11,317 nucleotides of DNA from an uncultured Duganella sp. (GTDB lineage Bacteria; Pseudomonadota; Gammaproteobacteria; Burkholderiales; Burkholderiaceae), in assembly GCA_946482635.1 (NCBI GenBank), contig CAMLSG010000182.1, positions 1 through 11,317 on the forward strand, given 5' to 3'. Below, piece after piece: positions 1 through 7,379 of the stretch. Position 1 is the first letter of the stretch. Every line of letters begins with the position of its first letter. The notes beneath the pieces are model-generated. The model was not told the origin of the DNA, ran no database searches, and saw nothing but the letters and a program-made list of their open reading frames with translations. The position numbers and the translations under genes are program-made.

Positions 1-26
1 TGCCACGCGAAGACGATCAGGCACAT
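1..26 (-). CDS. NRDE/TANGO2-family protein, N-terminal fragment (cut by window edge)
   Basis: Reading leftward from an ATG at 26-24, the eight codons in the window give MCLIVFAW. That is the characteristic opening of NRDE-family proteins (Ser/Thr-rich T10 / TANGO2 type), which continue to an Asn-Arg-Asp-Glu motif not visible here. The start overlaps the 3' end of the preceding DUF4936-like gene by 10 bases, as expected for a co-transcribed neighbour. The molecular function of the family is not well settled. Only eight residues support the call, so the family assignment rests on the match of this short signature and on position; the rest of the gene lies outside the window. Confidence 0.6.
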
Positions 27-307
27 GGCGGCAGGTCCTCGAAAATTTCAACGTGGCGCGGCCCGTCGATCCAGCGCGCCAGGCCGGCGTCCGCCACCGC
101 GGCATCGAGCGCGGCAAGAAACGCATCCCCGGCCACCGCTGGATAGACTTCCATCCAGGTCTGCACGCCCGCGGGCGCTTCCGGGCGGCGCTTGAGCTGC
201 GCAGCCACCCTGTGCGACGCCGACAGTGCCGTCTGCATGGCGTACACCGCCCCTTGCAGGCCAGCCGCGTGCGCGGCCTGCACCTTGTAATACACGTAGA
301 GGTCCAT
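17..307 (-). CDS. DUF4936-like small protein
   Basis: A 96-residue protein that starts MDLYVYYKV and continues as a mixed alpha/beta sequence with no signal peptide or membrane segment, so it is probably cytosolic. The opening strand, the following helix with a Met-Gln pair (residues 24-25) and the Arg-Arg-Pro and Trp-Met-Glu-Val-Tyr stretches resemble the DUF4936 family of Burkholderiales, usually found next to ygfZ. The biochemical function of that family is unknown. The ATG at 307 lies two bases after the ygfZ stop and the 3' end overlaps the next gene by 10 bases, so the three genes are very likely one operon. A role linked to folate or Fe-S metabolism would be inference from position only. 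Confidence 0.75.
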   Translation of the reverse strand: MDLYVYYKVQAAHAAGLQGAVYAMQTALSASHRVAAQLKRRPEAPAGVQTWMEVYPAVAGDAFLAALDAAVADAGLARWIDGPRHVEIFEDLPPCA

Positions 308-309
308 GG

Positions 310-1317
310 TCAGACGTCGAGCTTATCCAGCGCGTAGGGCAGGGGCTTGAACTGCAAGGCAGGGCCGCTGGCGGAGCCAAAACGCACGTCGCCCGCTTCC
401 AGCGCTTCCAGTTTCATCTCCACCAGGGCATCGACACCGCCTGCGCCATTGCGCGCCGTGTTGACGACCATGCCGCATGGTTGCTCCGGATCGGCCGGCG
501 AGAAGACTTCCGCGCCTGGTGCCGCAGCGGCGTCGGCAATCGATGCCAGCGCGGTACGGCGTTTCAGCTTGCCGAGGTACTGGCTGCGCGCCACGATTTC
601 CTGGCCAGGGTAGCAACCTTTCTTGAAATTCACGCCGCCCAGCAGCTCAAAATTGACCATCTGCGGCACGAACTGCTCTTGCGTGCCGGGGCCGACCTGC
701 GGTACGCCGGCATGGATCTCGGACAGGCGCCAGGCCTCGTCGCCACCGACGACCAGACGGTCTTTCAGCATGGGCGCCGCCACCGAAGCGGTTTCCGCCG
801 ACGCCAGCCACAGGTAGCGCGGCGCACCAAATGCATCGGCAACGCGCAGCACGGTGCCCAGCGGATGGTCGATTTTGCTGAACGGCTTGGCCGGCAGCAC
901 GTCGAACCAGGTCTGCAGCACTGCTTCGGCGTCGCCGCCGCCGATGCCCAGCGTCACGTACTGTTCGGTCACGTCGGCCGGCTTGGTCTTGGAGCGCAGG
1001 ATGAACATCTGCAAGCGTTTCTGGACCGCGGGCTGGATCGCGCGCGGCAGCTGGAGGAAGATCGATTCTTCAGTCTTCCACATCAGGAACGACGCCAGCA
1101 TGCGGCCTTTCGGCGAGCAATAGCCGGCCAGGCGCACGTCGCCCAAGCCGAGGTGTTCGACGTCGTTGGTCAACTGATTATGCAGGAAACTGGCCGATTC
1201 TTCGCCGGTGAAGGCGATCAGGCCCTGGTCGGCCAGCGGGGCGACAAAACCGGTCGCAAGCTGGCCGGTGGTCAGCGTTTCATGTTCCTGTGTTAAAAGT
1301 TGATTCCAGTTATTCAT
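310..1317 (-). CDS. ygfZ: YgfZ, folate-binding Fe-S cluster assembly/repair protein
   Basis: A 335-residue cytosolic protein related to the T-protein of the glycine cleavage system. YgfZ supports the activity of certain Fe-S enzymes such as MiaB in a tetrahydrofolate-dependent way and is not itself an aminomethyltransferase. The family signature K-G-C-Y-x-G-Q-E is present at residues 233-240, with the conserved Cys at 235. An N-terminal GcvT-like segment (FTGEESASFLHNQLTNDV, about 36-53) and a C-terminal barrel after residue 250 complete the usual architecture and length. The ATG at 1317 is preceded on the minus strand by GGGAA, a weak ribosome binding site. It is the first gene of a leftward operon and lies divergent to mltG, an arrangement common in betaproteobacteria. 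Confidence 0.95.
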   Translation of the reverse strand: MNNWNQLLTQEHETLTTGQLATGFVAPLADQGLIAFTGEESASFLHNQLTNDVEHLGLGDVRLAGYCSPKGRMLASFLMWKTEESIFLQLPRAIQPAVQKRLQMFILRSKTKPADVTEQYVTLGIGGGDAEAVLQTWFDVLPAKPFSKIDHPLGTVLRVADAFGAPRYLWLASAETASVAAPMLKDRLVVGGDEAWRLSEIHAGVPQVGPGTQEQFVPQMVNFELLGGVNFKKGCYPGQEIVARSQYLGKLKRRTALASIADAAAAPGAEVFSPADPEQPCGMVVNTARNGAGGVDALVEMKLEALEAGDVRFGSASGPALQFKPLPYALDKLDV

Positions 1318-1362
1318 AAATTCCCATATTCTGGCGATGAAAGCATTATCATTACGGGCTTC

Positions 1363-1368
1363 ATTATA
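1363..1368 (-). promoter_or_regulatory. Candidate -10 element of the ygfZ operon
   Basis: On the minus strand this is a perfect TATAAT, 45 bases before the ygfZ ATG, in the 144-bp gap between the divergent ygfZ and mltG. I see no good -35 hexamer at 16-18 bp spacing, so the call rests on the -10 alone. The same bases read on the plus strand give TATAGT at 1365-1370, which could serve mltG, again without a clear -35. Confidence 0.35.
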
Positions 1369-1461
1369 GTGATCCTGCGCAAATCGCGCCGGGGGCTTGG
1401 AAAACGCTGTCGTCCAGGCTGAAACTGGTTCAAGATTGGTTTACCGAACGGGCATTTGGAA

Positions 1462-2451
1462 ATGGCGTTTATCAAGAAGTCGATTGCACTGGGGTTGTTG
1501 GCCGCGGCCGGGGCCGTGGGCGGGTTTGCCTGGTGGGCAGGCCAGCCTGTCATTGGCCAGGAGCCGGCCATTGAATTCACCATCAGCAAGGGCAGTGGCG
1601 CCAGCGCCGCCGGCCAGCAAATGGCCGCTGCCGGCGTGCCGATCCAGCCGCTGATGTTCAACCTGCTGGCCCGGGTCACGGGCAAGAGCGGCCAGCTTAA
1701 AGCTGGCACGTACGAACTGAAACCTGGCACGACGCCGGTGCGCCTGATCGACCAGCTGGTGCGTGGCGAATTCGCCCAGGAGTCGCTGACGATCATCGAA
1801 GGCTGGACTTTCCGCCAGATGCGCCAGGCCATCGCCGCCCACACCGGCTTGAAACACGATACGGCCGAGCTCACCGATCGCGAGCTGATGGCAAAGATCG
1901 ATCCCGACTTCAAGGACCCGGAAGGCCTGTTTTTCCCCGATACTTATCTGTTTGCCAAGAATTCCAGCGAGCTGGCCATTTTCCGCCAGGCCCACAGCAT
2001 GCTGATGAAGCGCCTGGGCGAAGCCTGGGACAAGCGCGATCCCGGCCTGCCGTATAAAACCCCGTACGAGGCCTTGACCATGGCGTCCATCGTGGAAAAG
2101 GAAACCGGCCAGAAGTCCGAACGCAATATGATTGCCGCCGTGTTCGTGAACCGCTTGAAGCTCGGCATGTTGCTTCAGACCGACCCGACCGTGATTTACG
2201 GCATTGGGCCCAAGTTCGACGGCAATATCCGTAAAAAGGACCTGGAAACCGACACCCCCTACAATACCTATATGCGGGTGGGCTTGCCGCCGACCCCCAT
2301 TTCGCTGCCGGGCGTTGCTTCGCTGACGGCCGCGCTGGCCCCGGCCAAATCCGGCGCGCTGTATTTTGTGGCGCGCGGCAACGGCACCAGCCAGTTCTCC
2401 GATAACCTGACCGACCACAACCGGGCGGTCAACCAGTACCAAAAACAATAA
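1462..2451 (+). CDS. mltG: MltG (YceG-like) endolytic murein transglycosylase
   Basis: An inner-membrane enzyme that cleaves nascent glycan strands and is thought to set where peptidoglycan chains end. Residues 5-27 form one N-terminal membrane anchor with a short basic start (MAFIKKS), leaving the rest in the periplasm. A LysM-like segment (about 78-103) precedes the YceG catalytic domain. The signature ASIVEKETG at 208-216 holds the expected catalytic Glu (E212), followed by VFVNRLKLGMLLQTDPTVIYG (227-247). At 329 residues it is close to the E. coli protein (340). I chose ATG 1462; an in-frame TTG at 1456 would add two residues. Its TAA is directly followed by the tmk ATG, so the two are co-transcribed. 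In E. coli pabC precedes mltG; here ygfZ lies divergent instead. Confidence 0.95.
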   Translation: MAFIKKSIALGLLAAAGAVGGFAWWAGQPVIGQEPAIEFTISKGSGASAAGQQMAAAGVPIQPLMFNLLARVTGKSGQLKAGTYELKPGTTPVRLIDQLVRGEFAQESLTIIEGWTFRQMRQAIAAHTGLKHDTAELTDRELMAKIDPDFKDPEGLFFPDTYLFAKNSSELAIFRQAHSMLMKRLGEAWDKRDPGLPYKTPYEALTMASIVEKETGQKSERNMIAAVFVNRLKLGMLLQTDPTVIYGIGPKFDGNIRKKDLETDTPYNTYMRVGLPPTPISLPGVASLTAALAPAKSGALYFVARGNGTSQFSDNLTDHNRAVNQYQKQ

Positions 2452-3066
2452 ATGACAACTCGCGGTAAATTCATCACTTTCGAAGGCATCGACGGCGCCG
2501 GCAAGTCGACCCACATCCAGTTCGTTGGCGAGCTGGTCAAGGCGCGCGGCCTGGAACTGGTCAGTTCGCGCGAACCGGGCGGCACCCCGCTGGGCGAGAA
2601 GCTGCGCGAATTGTGGCTGCACGAAGCCATGCATGTCGAAACCGAAACCTTGCTGGTGTTTGCCAGTCGCCGCGAGCACGTGGCGCAAGTCATCGAACCG
2701 GGCCTGGCGCGCGGCGCCTGGGTCATTTCCGACCGGTTTACCGATGCCAGCTTCGCCTACCAGGGCGGTGGCCGCGGCCTGAGCCGTGAAAAGCTGGAAA
2801 TCCTGGCGCACTGGGTGCACCCGAACCTGGAGCCGGACCTGACCATCCTGTTCGACGTGCCGCTGGAAGTGGCGCGCGCGCGCCTGGACGCGACCCGTGA
2901 CCTGGACCGTTTTGAGCGCGAGAAAGCCGACTTCTTCATGGCCACCCGCGCTGAATACCTGCGCCGCGCCGCCGAGGCGCCGCAGCGCTTCCGCGTGATC
3001 GACTCCACCCGCAGCATTGCCGACATCCAGGCCGAGCTGGTGCAGATCGTGGGAGCGCTTGCTTGA
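2452..3066 (+). CDS. tmk: Thymidylate kinase (dTMP kinase)
   Basis: Phosphorylates dTMP to dTDP with ATP, an essential step in dTTP synthesis in the cytosol. The P-loop [10 protein letters not shown] is at residues 11-20, the Asp-Arg-Phe nucleoside-binding motif at 94-96 ([17 protein letters not shown]), and an Arg-rich LID region at about 143-156 ([14 protein letters not shown]). The lack of an Arg within the P-loop together with basic residues in the LID fits the E. coli-type enzyme. The length of 204 residues is typical. The ATG starts on the base after the mltG stop, and the tmk stop overlaps the holB start in TTGA, which points to translational coupling along mltG-tmk-holB. Confidence 0.97.
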   Translation: MTTRGKFITFEGIDGAGKSTHIQFVGELVKARGLELVSSREPGGTPLGEKLRELWLHEAMHVETETLLVFASRREHVAQVIEPGLARGAWVISDRFTDASFAYQGGGRGLSREKLEILAHWVHPNLEPDLTILFDVPLEVARARLDATRDLDRFEREKADFFMATRAEYLRRAAEAPQRFRVIDSTRSIADIQAELVQIVGALA

Positions 3067-4082
3067 GCGGCCAGGTCTACCCTTGGCAGCAGGGCGCCTG
3101 GCAGCAGCTGCAGCAGCTGCGCCAGCGTATGCCGCACGCCATCCTGTTCCATGGCGCGACTGGCATCGGCAAATCCGATTTCATCGAACAGTTTGCCCAG
3201 GCCCTGCTGTGTGAAAATGCCCGCCCAGATGGCCACGCCTGCGGCGAATGCCCGAGCTGCGGCTGGTTCCTGCAGCACAGCCATCCGGACTACCGCCGCG
3301 TGCGGCCGGAGATTTTCGAAGACGAGCCAGGCGAGGGAGATGAGGGCGAAGACAAGAAAGCCGCCAAGAAAGCGCCTTCCAAAGAGATCAAGATCGAGCA
3401 AATCCGCGCCCTGGCCGATTTCATGAACATATCGACCCACCGCCAGGGCTTGCGCGTGGTGGTCCTGTACCCGGCCGAGGCGCTGAACATGCCGGCCTCG
3501 AATGCCCTGCTGAAGACGCTGGAAGAGCCGCCGCCAGGCACTGTCTTCCTGCTCTCGTCGAACGGCCTGGACCGTGTACTGCCGACCATCCTGTCGCGCT
3601 GCCGCAAATTTGCCATGCCGATGCCGTCCCACGCCGAAGCGCTGGCCTGGCTCAAGGAACAGGGTGTGCCCGATGCCGACAGCTGGCTGCGCGAGCAGGG
3701 CGGTTCGCCGCTGGCCGCGGTAGCTGCCTCCGAAACGGGCAACCGCGAAGAATTGGACGCTTTCCTGCAATACCTGGCTCGTCCAAGCGTGGAAGGTGCG
3801 CTGAAAACGGCTGACAAATTGCAGAAAGTACCACTGACTGCCTTGGTTTCGTGGCAACAACGCTGGCTTTACGATCTGTTTTCGTACAAACTTGCAGGTA
3901 ACATCCGTTATTATCCGCGGTACCAGCGCGAGCTGGCCGGACTGGCGGACAAGGTGAACATCAGCCGCCTGATGGGAGCGATCAAGGGCGCCAACGACCG
4001 GCGCGCGACATCCGACCATCCGCTGTCCCCGAAATTGTTTATTGAAGATATGCTTCTTGACTACACTGCTTGCTGTAGCTGA
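3063..4082 (+). CDS. holB: DNA polymerase III delta-prime subunit (clamp loader)
   Basis: A clamp-loader subunit that helps open and place the beta sliding clamp at primed sites. The N-terminus has the conserved YPW (6-8). A complete Walker A motif (GATGIGKS, 31-38) is followed by four zinc-binding Cys at 50, 60, 63 and 66. Then come [11 protein letters not shown] (147-157) and the SRC motif at 178-180, where the Arg acts as an arginine finger in related subunits. Between residues 86 and 110 is a low-complexity acidic then Lys-rich stretch. I accept TTG 3063 as the start because it keeps the YPW segment; the next in-frame ATG (3129) would delete it. The start overlaps the tmk stop by four bases. 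Length 339 is normal. Confidence 0.95.
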   Translation: MSGQVYPWQQGAWQQLQQLRQRMPHAILFHGATGIGKSDFIEQFAQALLCENARPDGHACGECPSCGWFLQHSHPDYRRVRPEIFEDEPGEGDEGEDKKAAKKAPSKEIKIEQIRALADFMNISTHRQGLRVVVLYPAEALNMPASNALLKTLEEPPPGTVFLLSSNGLDRVLPTILSRCRKFAMPMPSHAEALAWLKEQGVPDADSWLREQGGSPLAAVAASETGNREELDAFLQYLARPSVEGALKTADKLQKVPLTALVSWQQRWLYDLFSYKLAGNIRYYPRYQRELAGLADKVNISRLMGAIKGANDRRATSDHPLSPKLFIEDMLLDYTACCS

Positions 4083-4090
4083 AGAAAGGA
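4083..4090 (+). promoter_or_regulatory. Ribosome binding site of pilZ
   Basis: AGAAAGGA ends four bases before the ATG at 4095 and lies in the 12-bp gap after the holB stop. It supports that ATG as the start and shows that pilZ, unlike tmk and holB, has its own clear Shine-Dalgarno element. Confidence 0.6.
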
Positions 4091-4094
4091 AAAA

Positions 4095-4472
4095 ATGAGC
4101 GCAAGCCCAACCGAACCAGGCGCCGCGGCCGTCAACCGGCCAACGGTATTGTCCCTCGCAATCAAGGAAAAGGCGGCCCTGTACGCGGCCTACATGCCTT
4201 TCCTGAAGCATGGCGGCATGTTCGTGCCGACCCAGAAGCCCTATAAGCTTGGCGACGAGATCTATCTGTTGCTGACCTTGATGGACGATCCGGTCAAGTA
4301 CGCCATTGCCGGCAAGGTAGTCTGGCTCACGCCGCCCGGCGCCGCCAACAACAAGACCCAGGGCATCGGCGTGCATTTCCCGGACGACGAGACCGGCACC
4401 CGCACCCGCCTGCGGATCGAAGAAATCCTGGGCGCCGCGTTGCGCTCATCCCGTGCCACCCACACGCTGTAA
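4095..4472 (+). CDS. pilZ: Type IV pilus assembly protein PilZ (PilZ domain)
   Basis: A 125-residue single-domain protein. Residues about 15-115 form the PilZ beta barrel (LSLAIKEKAALYAAYMPFLKHGGMFVPT, then GDEIYLLLTLMDDPVKYAIAGKVVWLTP and QGIGVHFP). It lacks the Arg-x-x-x-Arg and D-x-S-x-x-G motifs required for cyclic-di-GMP binding, as does the founding PilZ of Pseudomonas, which works in type IV pilus biogenesis through partner proteins such as FimX and PilB. The position directly after holB matches Pseudomonas and many other gammaproteobacteria and betaproteobacteria. It is therefore probably the true PilZ orthologue and not a second-messenger receptor. No pilus structural genes lie nearby. 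Confidence 0.92.
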   Translation: MSASPTEPGAAAVNRPTVLSLAIKEKAALYAAYMPFLKHGGMFVPTQKPYKLGDEIYLLLTLMDDPVKYAIAGKVVWLTPPGAANNKTQGIGVHFPDDETGTRTRLRIEEILGAALRSSRATHTL

Positions 4473-4475
4473 CGC

Positions 4476-4982
4476 ATGACGACATTCCGCCATCGCATCG
4501 CCACGCTTGACGACCTGCCTACCATTGTTGCGATCTACAACAGCACGATTGCTTCCCGTGAAGTGACTGCCGATACCGAGCCGGTATCGGTCGAATCGCG
4601 CCTGCCATGGTTCCATGACCACCAGCCGCAGCGCCGGCCTTTATGGGTGATCGAGGAAGCCGGGCGTGATGGCATCATCGGCTGGATTTCGTACTCGAAC
4701 TTCTACGGCCGCCCGGCGTATGCGGGCACCGCGGAAGTCTCGATCTACATCGACGAAGCCTGGCGCGGCAAGGGTGTCGGCCGCTACGCGCTGCAGGAAG
4801 CAATCGCATTCGCGCCGCAGGTGCAGGTGCACACGGTGCTCGGCTTCATCTTCGGCCACAACAAGCCGTCCCTGGCGCTGTTTGAAAAGTTCGGCTTCGA
4901 AACCTGGGCGAACCTGCCGCGCGTCGCCAACCTCGACGGCGTCGAACGCGACCTGATCATCCTCGGCAAGCGCGTCGCATGA
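4476..4982 (+). CDS. GNAT-family N-acetyltransferase (phosphinothricin/methionine sulfone acetyltransferase-like)
   Basis: A 168-residue cytosolic acetyl-CoA-dependent N-acetyltransferase. The acetyl-CoA pyrophosphate loop R-G-K-G-V-G is at residues 97-102 after the strand AEVSIYID (86-93), with the usual C-terminal FGHNKPSLALFEKFGFE (126-142). The start (IATLDDLPTIVAIYNSTIASREVTADTEP) and the NFYGRPAY segment resemble the Pat/Bar and MddA/YncA subfamily, which acetylates phosphinothricin, methionine sulfone or similar small amines. The physiological substrate cannot be told from sequence. It begins three bases after the pilZ stop, and its TGA overlaps the next start in ATGA (4979-4982). It lies within the run separating pilZ from the TatD-type gene and looks like an added cargo gene of the operon. 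Confidence 0.88.
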   Translation: MTTFRHRIATLDDLPTIVAIYNSTIASREVTADTEPVSVESRLPWFHDHQPQRRPLWVIEEAGRDGIIGWISYSNFYGRPAYAGTAEVSIYIDEAWRGKGVGRYALQEAIAFAPQVQVHTVLGFIFGHNKPSLALFEKFGFETWANLPRVANLDGVERDLIILGKRVA

Positions 4983-6154
4983 CCAAGCTGCGGGCATCGG
5001 CTGTCGCGCTTCTGTTGGCCATCGTGGCTCCGGCGCAGGCCGCGTTCCACGGCAACGAAAAATCGCAGCGCCTGGTCTCTGAAGGCAACACGCTGTCCAT
5101 GCAGCGACAGTATCGGGCCGCGCTTGAGAAGTACGAGGCCGCACACAAGGAATCGCCGGAAGCTTCTGCTCCGGTCTCGTCGGTCGCCCTGCTGCTTTAC
5201 TCGCTAGCTGCGGGCAGTAGCGCGCCTGAAGCAAAGGCCCAGGTGGAGCGCGCACGCGGCCTGGCGCAACAGGCCTTGGCCCTGTCTCCCGATGATCCCC
5301 TCGCCAACGAGGTGCTGCGCAGCCTCGACGATGAGACACCGCGTGCAGCCTACGTGCCGAATGCGGCGGCAGCGCAGGTGTTCAACGAGGGTGAAGTCCT
5401 GTTCCAGGATGGCCGTTATGAGGCGGCGCGCCTCAAATACCGTGCTGCCTACAAGGCCGACCCGAAATACACCAAGGCCTTGCTGATGGAAGGCGATACC
5501 TATTTTGCGGAGAAGAACTGGGGCGGCGCGGAGCTGATGTTCCAGATGGCCGCCGAGGCGGATCCCCTCGATTCGCAGGCATGGCGTTTCCTGGCCGATG
5601 CCCGCGAACGCCAGGGCGACGGCAACGGCGCACTCGGCGCGACCTTGCACGCGATTGCAGCAATGCCGAGCGAGGCCGGAAATTGGGCGCGCATGAAAAT
5701 GCTGCTGGAAAAGTCTGACAGGCCGATGGCGCGCCTTGGCCTGGAGCGCAAGGCATGGGTGCAGCGGAGTTCCGCGAACGGCAAGCCCACCATCAATATG
5801 TCTCCCGATGCGGGGGATGGCTCTGCGAACATGGATGGCACCGTGTGGCTGGCTTATGCGACGGCACTCTCCATCGACAGGAAAGACGGCCAGCCGGAAA
5901 CGCCATTCCAGCGGGAGTTGCGGGCCTGGTCGCTGGCTTTCGACGTCGCTGCCGAGCTGGAGGAGAAAGGGAAGCCGGCAGTTCAGGCGCCGGCCCTGCG
6001 CACGTTGAAGAAGCTGCACGCCGCAGGCGAGCTCGAAACGGCAATCTTCCTCTTGTTGTACAAGGAAGCCTACCGCCCTGATTTCGAAGCCTGGAAAACT
6101 GCGCATCCACAGGCGATTCCCGATTTCGCCGAAAAATGGCGCCTCATGCCGTGA
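4979..6154 (+). CDS. Exported TPR-repeat protein of unknown role
   Basis: A 391-residue protein that I cannot assign to a named family. Residues 1-21 form a signal peptide (basic start, hydrophobic core ALLLAIVAP, then AQA before the likely cleavage at 21/22), so it is probably periplasmic. Helical tetratricopeptide-like repeats are visible at about 30-60 (EGNTLSMQRQYRAALEKYEAAHK) and 130-163 (FNEGEVLFQDGRYEAARLKYRAAYKADP), with two further units to about 230. The C-terminal 160 residues have no repeat I recognise. The start codon overlaps the GNAT stop, implying coupled translation. TPR proteins usually serve as protein-binding scaffolds; a partner is not evident. Its 3' end converges on the small coiled-coil gene with only seven bases between. 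Confidence 0.8.
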   Translation: MTKLRASAVALLLAIVAPAQAAFHGNEKSQRLVSEGNTLSMQRQYRAALEKYEAAHKESPEASAPVSSVALLLYSLAAGSSAPEAKAQVERARGLAQQALALSPDDPLANEVLRSLDDETPRAAYVPNAAAAQVFNEGEVLFQDGRYEAARLKYRAAYKADPKYTKALLMEGDTYFAEKNWGGAELMFQMAAEADPLDSQAWRFLADARERQGDGNGALGATLHAIAAMPSEAGNWARMKMLLEKSDRPMARLGLERKAWVQRSSANGKPTINMSPDAGDGSANMDGTVWLAYATALSIDRKDGQPETPFQRELRAWSLAFDVAAELEEKGKPAVQAPALRTLKKLHAAGELETAIFLLLYKEAYRPDFEAWKTAHPQAIPDFAEKWRLMP

Positions 6155-6161
6155 ACGCGTG

Positions 6162-6488
6162 TCAGAAGGCGCCGGCCAGCCGCGCGATGATGCCAAGCAC
6201 CAAGGCAAGGATCGAGAGCAGGGCGCTGAAGGTCCAGCGAAACCCCCGCTGCATTTCCTGACGCAACTCCGCAATTGCGCGCTCTCGCGCTTCGCGCTCC
6301 TCGCGCATGCTTGCATCCAGAGCCTGCCGTTGCTCGGCAAAGCCGCGATCCATCGCGGCGCGCAAATCGGCCAGCGCCGTGCGTTGTTCGGCGAAACCGC
6401 GTTCCATGGCCGAGTGCAGTTCTATTTGCATTTGTTTCAGAGTTGCAATCTCGGTTTCTGCCTTGGCCATGCGTTCCTCGATATCCAT
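6162..6488 (-). CDS. Small coiled-coil protein with C-terminal membrane anchor
   Basis: A 108-residue protein on the strand opposite its neighbours. Residues 1-80 are almost entirely charged helix with heptad-like spacing, predicted coiled coil. Residues 84-106 (RWTFSALLSILALVLGIIARLAGAF region) form one C-terminal membrane helix, giving a tail-anchored layout with the coiled coil probably in the cytosol. An internal duplication is visible: AMERGFAEQRTAL (27-39) and AMDRGFAEQRQAL (45-57), 18 residues apart, with a degenerate third copy (EMQRGF) just before the membrane segment. A strong GGAGG lies five bases before the ATG. The layout recalls DUF1640-type proteins, but I cannot assign a family. 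It probably has its own promoter in the 111 bp before the TatD-type gene. Confidence 0.75.
   Translation of the reverse strand: MDIEERMAKAETEIATLKQMQIELHSAMERGFAEQRTALADLRAAMDRGFAEQRQALDASMREEREARERAIAELRQEMQRGFRWTFSALLSILALVLGIIARLAGAF
6328..6407. repeat. 54-bp spaced duplication inside the coiled-coil gene
   Basis: Two 26-base copies (6328-6353 and 6382-6407) differ at four positions and lie exactly 54 bases apart. They encode the repeated E/D-R-G-F-A-E-Q-R block. The spacing is a multiple of three and equals 18 residues, so expansion or loss of a unit would keep the frame and lengthen or shorten the coiled coil. Confidence 0.7.
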
Positions 6489-6599
6489 ATCGCCTCCGAT
6501 TCGCCGTTTGCGCTACTTTGGCGTAGCCGTATCGGGCCGGTTTTGACTTTGGACAGCCTGGAACCAGAAATGTTCCCCAATTTTCGATAAAATGCTGGG

Positions 6600-7379
6600 A
6601 TGTTTATTGATTCCCACTGCCATATCGACTTCCCGGAGCTGGCCGCCCGGATGCCTGAAATCCTCGCCAAGATGGCGGAAAACAAAGTCAGCCACGCGCT
6701 CTGCGTCTCGGTTGACCTGCCCGACTTCCCGCGCGTACTTGCACTGGCCGAGCAATATCCCCACATATACGCCTCGGTCGGCGTGCACCCAGATTACGAA
6801 GACACGCCCGAGCCGACGGTCGAACAGCTGGTCGATCTGGCGCGCCACCCGAAAATCGTCGCCATCGGCGAAACTGGACTCGACTACTACCGCCTGGAAG
6901 GCGACCTGGAATGGCAGCGCGAGCGCTTCCGCACCCATATCCGCGCCTCGCGTGAAACGCGCAAGCCGCTGATCATCCACACCCGCTCGGCCTCGGAAGA
7001 CACCATCCGCATCATGCGCGAAGAGGGCGCCGGCACCGATCAGGGCGGCGTGGCCGGTGTCATGCACTGCTTTACCGAATCGCTGGAAGTGGCCCGCGCC
7101 TCGATGGAGCTGGGCTTCTATATTTCCTTTTCCGGCATTGTGACCTTCAAGAGCGCAAAAGAACTGCAGGCGGTGGCGCTGGAGGTGCCTTTGGAACGCA
7201 TGCTGATCGAGACCGATTCGCCTTACCTGGCGCCGGTCCCGTACCGCGGCAAGATGAACGAGCCCGGCTATGTGGCCCATGTCGCGGATTTCATCGCGAA
7301 ACTCAAAGGCGTGCCGGTGGAAAAAGTGGCCGAACAGACTTCGGCCAACTTCTTCGAACTGTTCAGGGCGGCGGCCTGA
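6600..7379 (+). CDS. ycfH: TatD-family metal-dependent hydrolase/DNase (YcfH type)
   Basis: A 259-residue TIM-barrel metallohydrolase. All expected metal ligands are visible: H6 and H8 in SHCHID, E91 in GETGLDYY, H127 in IIHTRS, H156 in MHCF and D206 in ETDSPYLAP. TatD proteins of E. coli act as Mg-dependent 3'-5' exonucleases or deoxyribonucleases. The copy linked to mltG-tmk-holB in E. coli is YcfH, and this is its positional equivalent. It is separated from holB-pilZ here by three extra genes. The ATG at 6600 has no clear ribosome binding site. A TAAAAT at 6588-6593 ends six bases before it, so a leaderless transcript is possible but unproven. The stop overlaps the ankyrin gene start by one base (TGATG). 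Confidence 0.93.
   Translation: MFIDSHCHIDFPELAARMPEILAKMAENKVSHALCVSVDLPDFPRVLALAEQYPHIYASVGVHPDYEDTPEPTVEQLVDLARHPKIVAIGETGLDYYRLEGDLEWQRERFRTHIRASRETRKPLIIHTRSASEDTIRIMREEGAGTDQGGVAGVMHCFTESLEVARASMELGFYISFSGIVTFKSAKELQAVALEVPLERMLIETDSPYLAPVPYRGKMNEPGYVAHVADFIAKLKGVPVEKVAEQTSANFFELFRAAA

Noticed and set aside
226..1296. Open frame of 356 codons on the plus strand opposite ygfZ
   Set aside because: The minus strand carries the complete YgfZ signature; this frame has no motif and no ribosome binding site.
1441..2820. Open frame of 459 codons on the minus strand across mltG and the start of tmk
   Set aside because: It is a by-product of GC-rich codon use opposite two clear genes. The translation is rich in His, Gln, Arg and Ala with no domain, and it would run antisense to conserved motifs.
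2757..4376. Open frame of 539 codons on the minus strand across tmk, holB and pilZ
   Set aside because: Antisense to three confidently identified genes; low-complexity composition and no recognisable motif.
4095..4472. PilZ protein as a cyclic-di-GMP receptor
   Set aside because: The Arg-x-x-x-Arg and D-x-S-x-x-G binding motifs are absent; gene position matches the non-binding PilZ orthologue of type IV pili.
5204..6340. Minus-strand frame of 378 codons opposite the TPR gene
   Set aside because: Composition of a shadow frame; the plus strand has a signal peptide and TPR units.
6159..6590. Plus-strand frame of 143 codons opposite the small coiled-coil gene
   Set aside because: The minus-strand frame has GGAGG, a repeat and a membrane helix that make sense as protein; the plus-strand translation is irregular and Cys-rich. 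Confidence in the choice is moderate.
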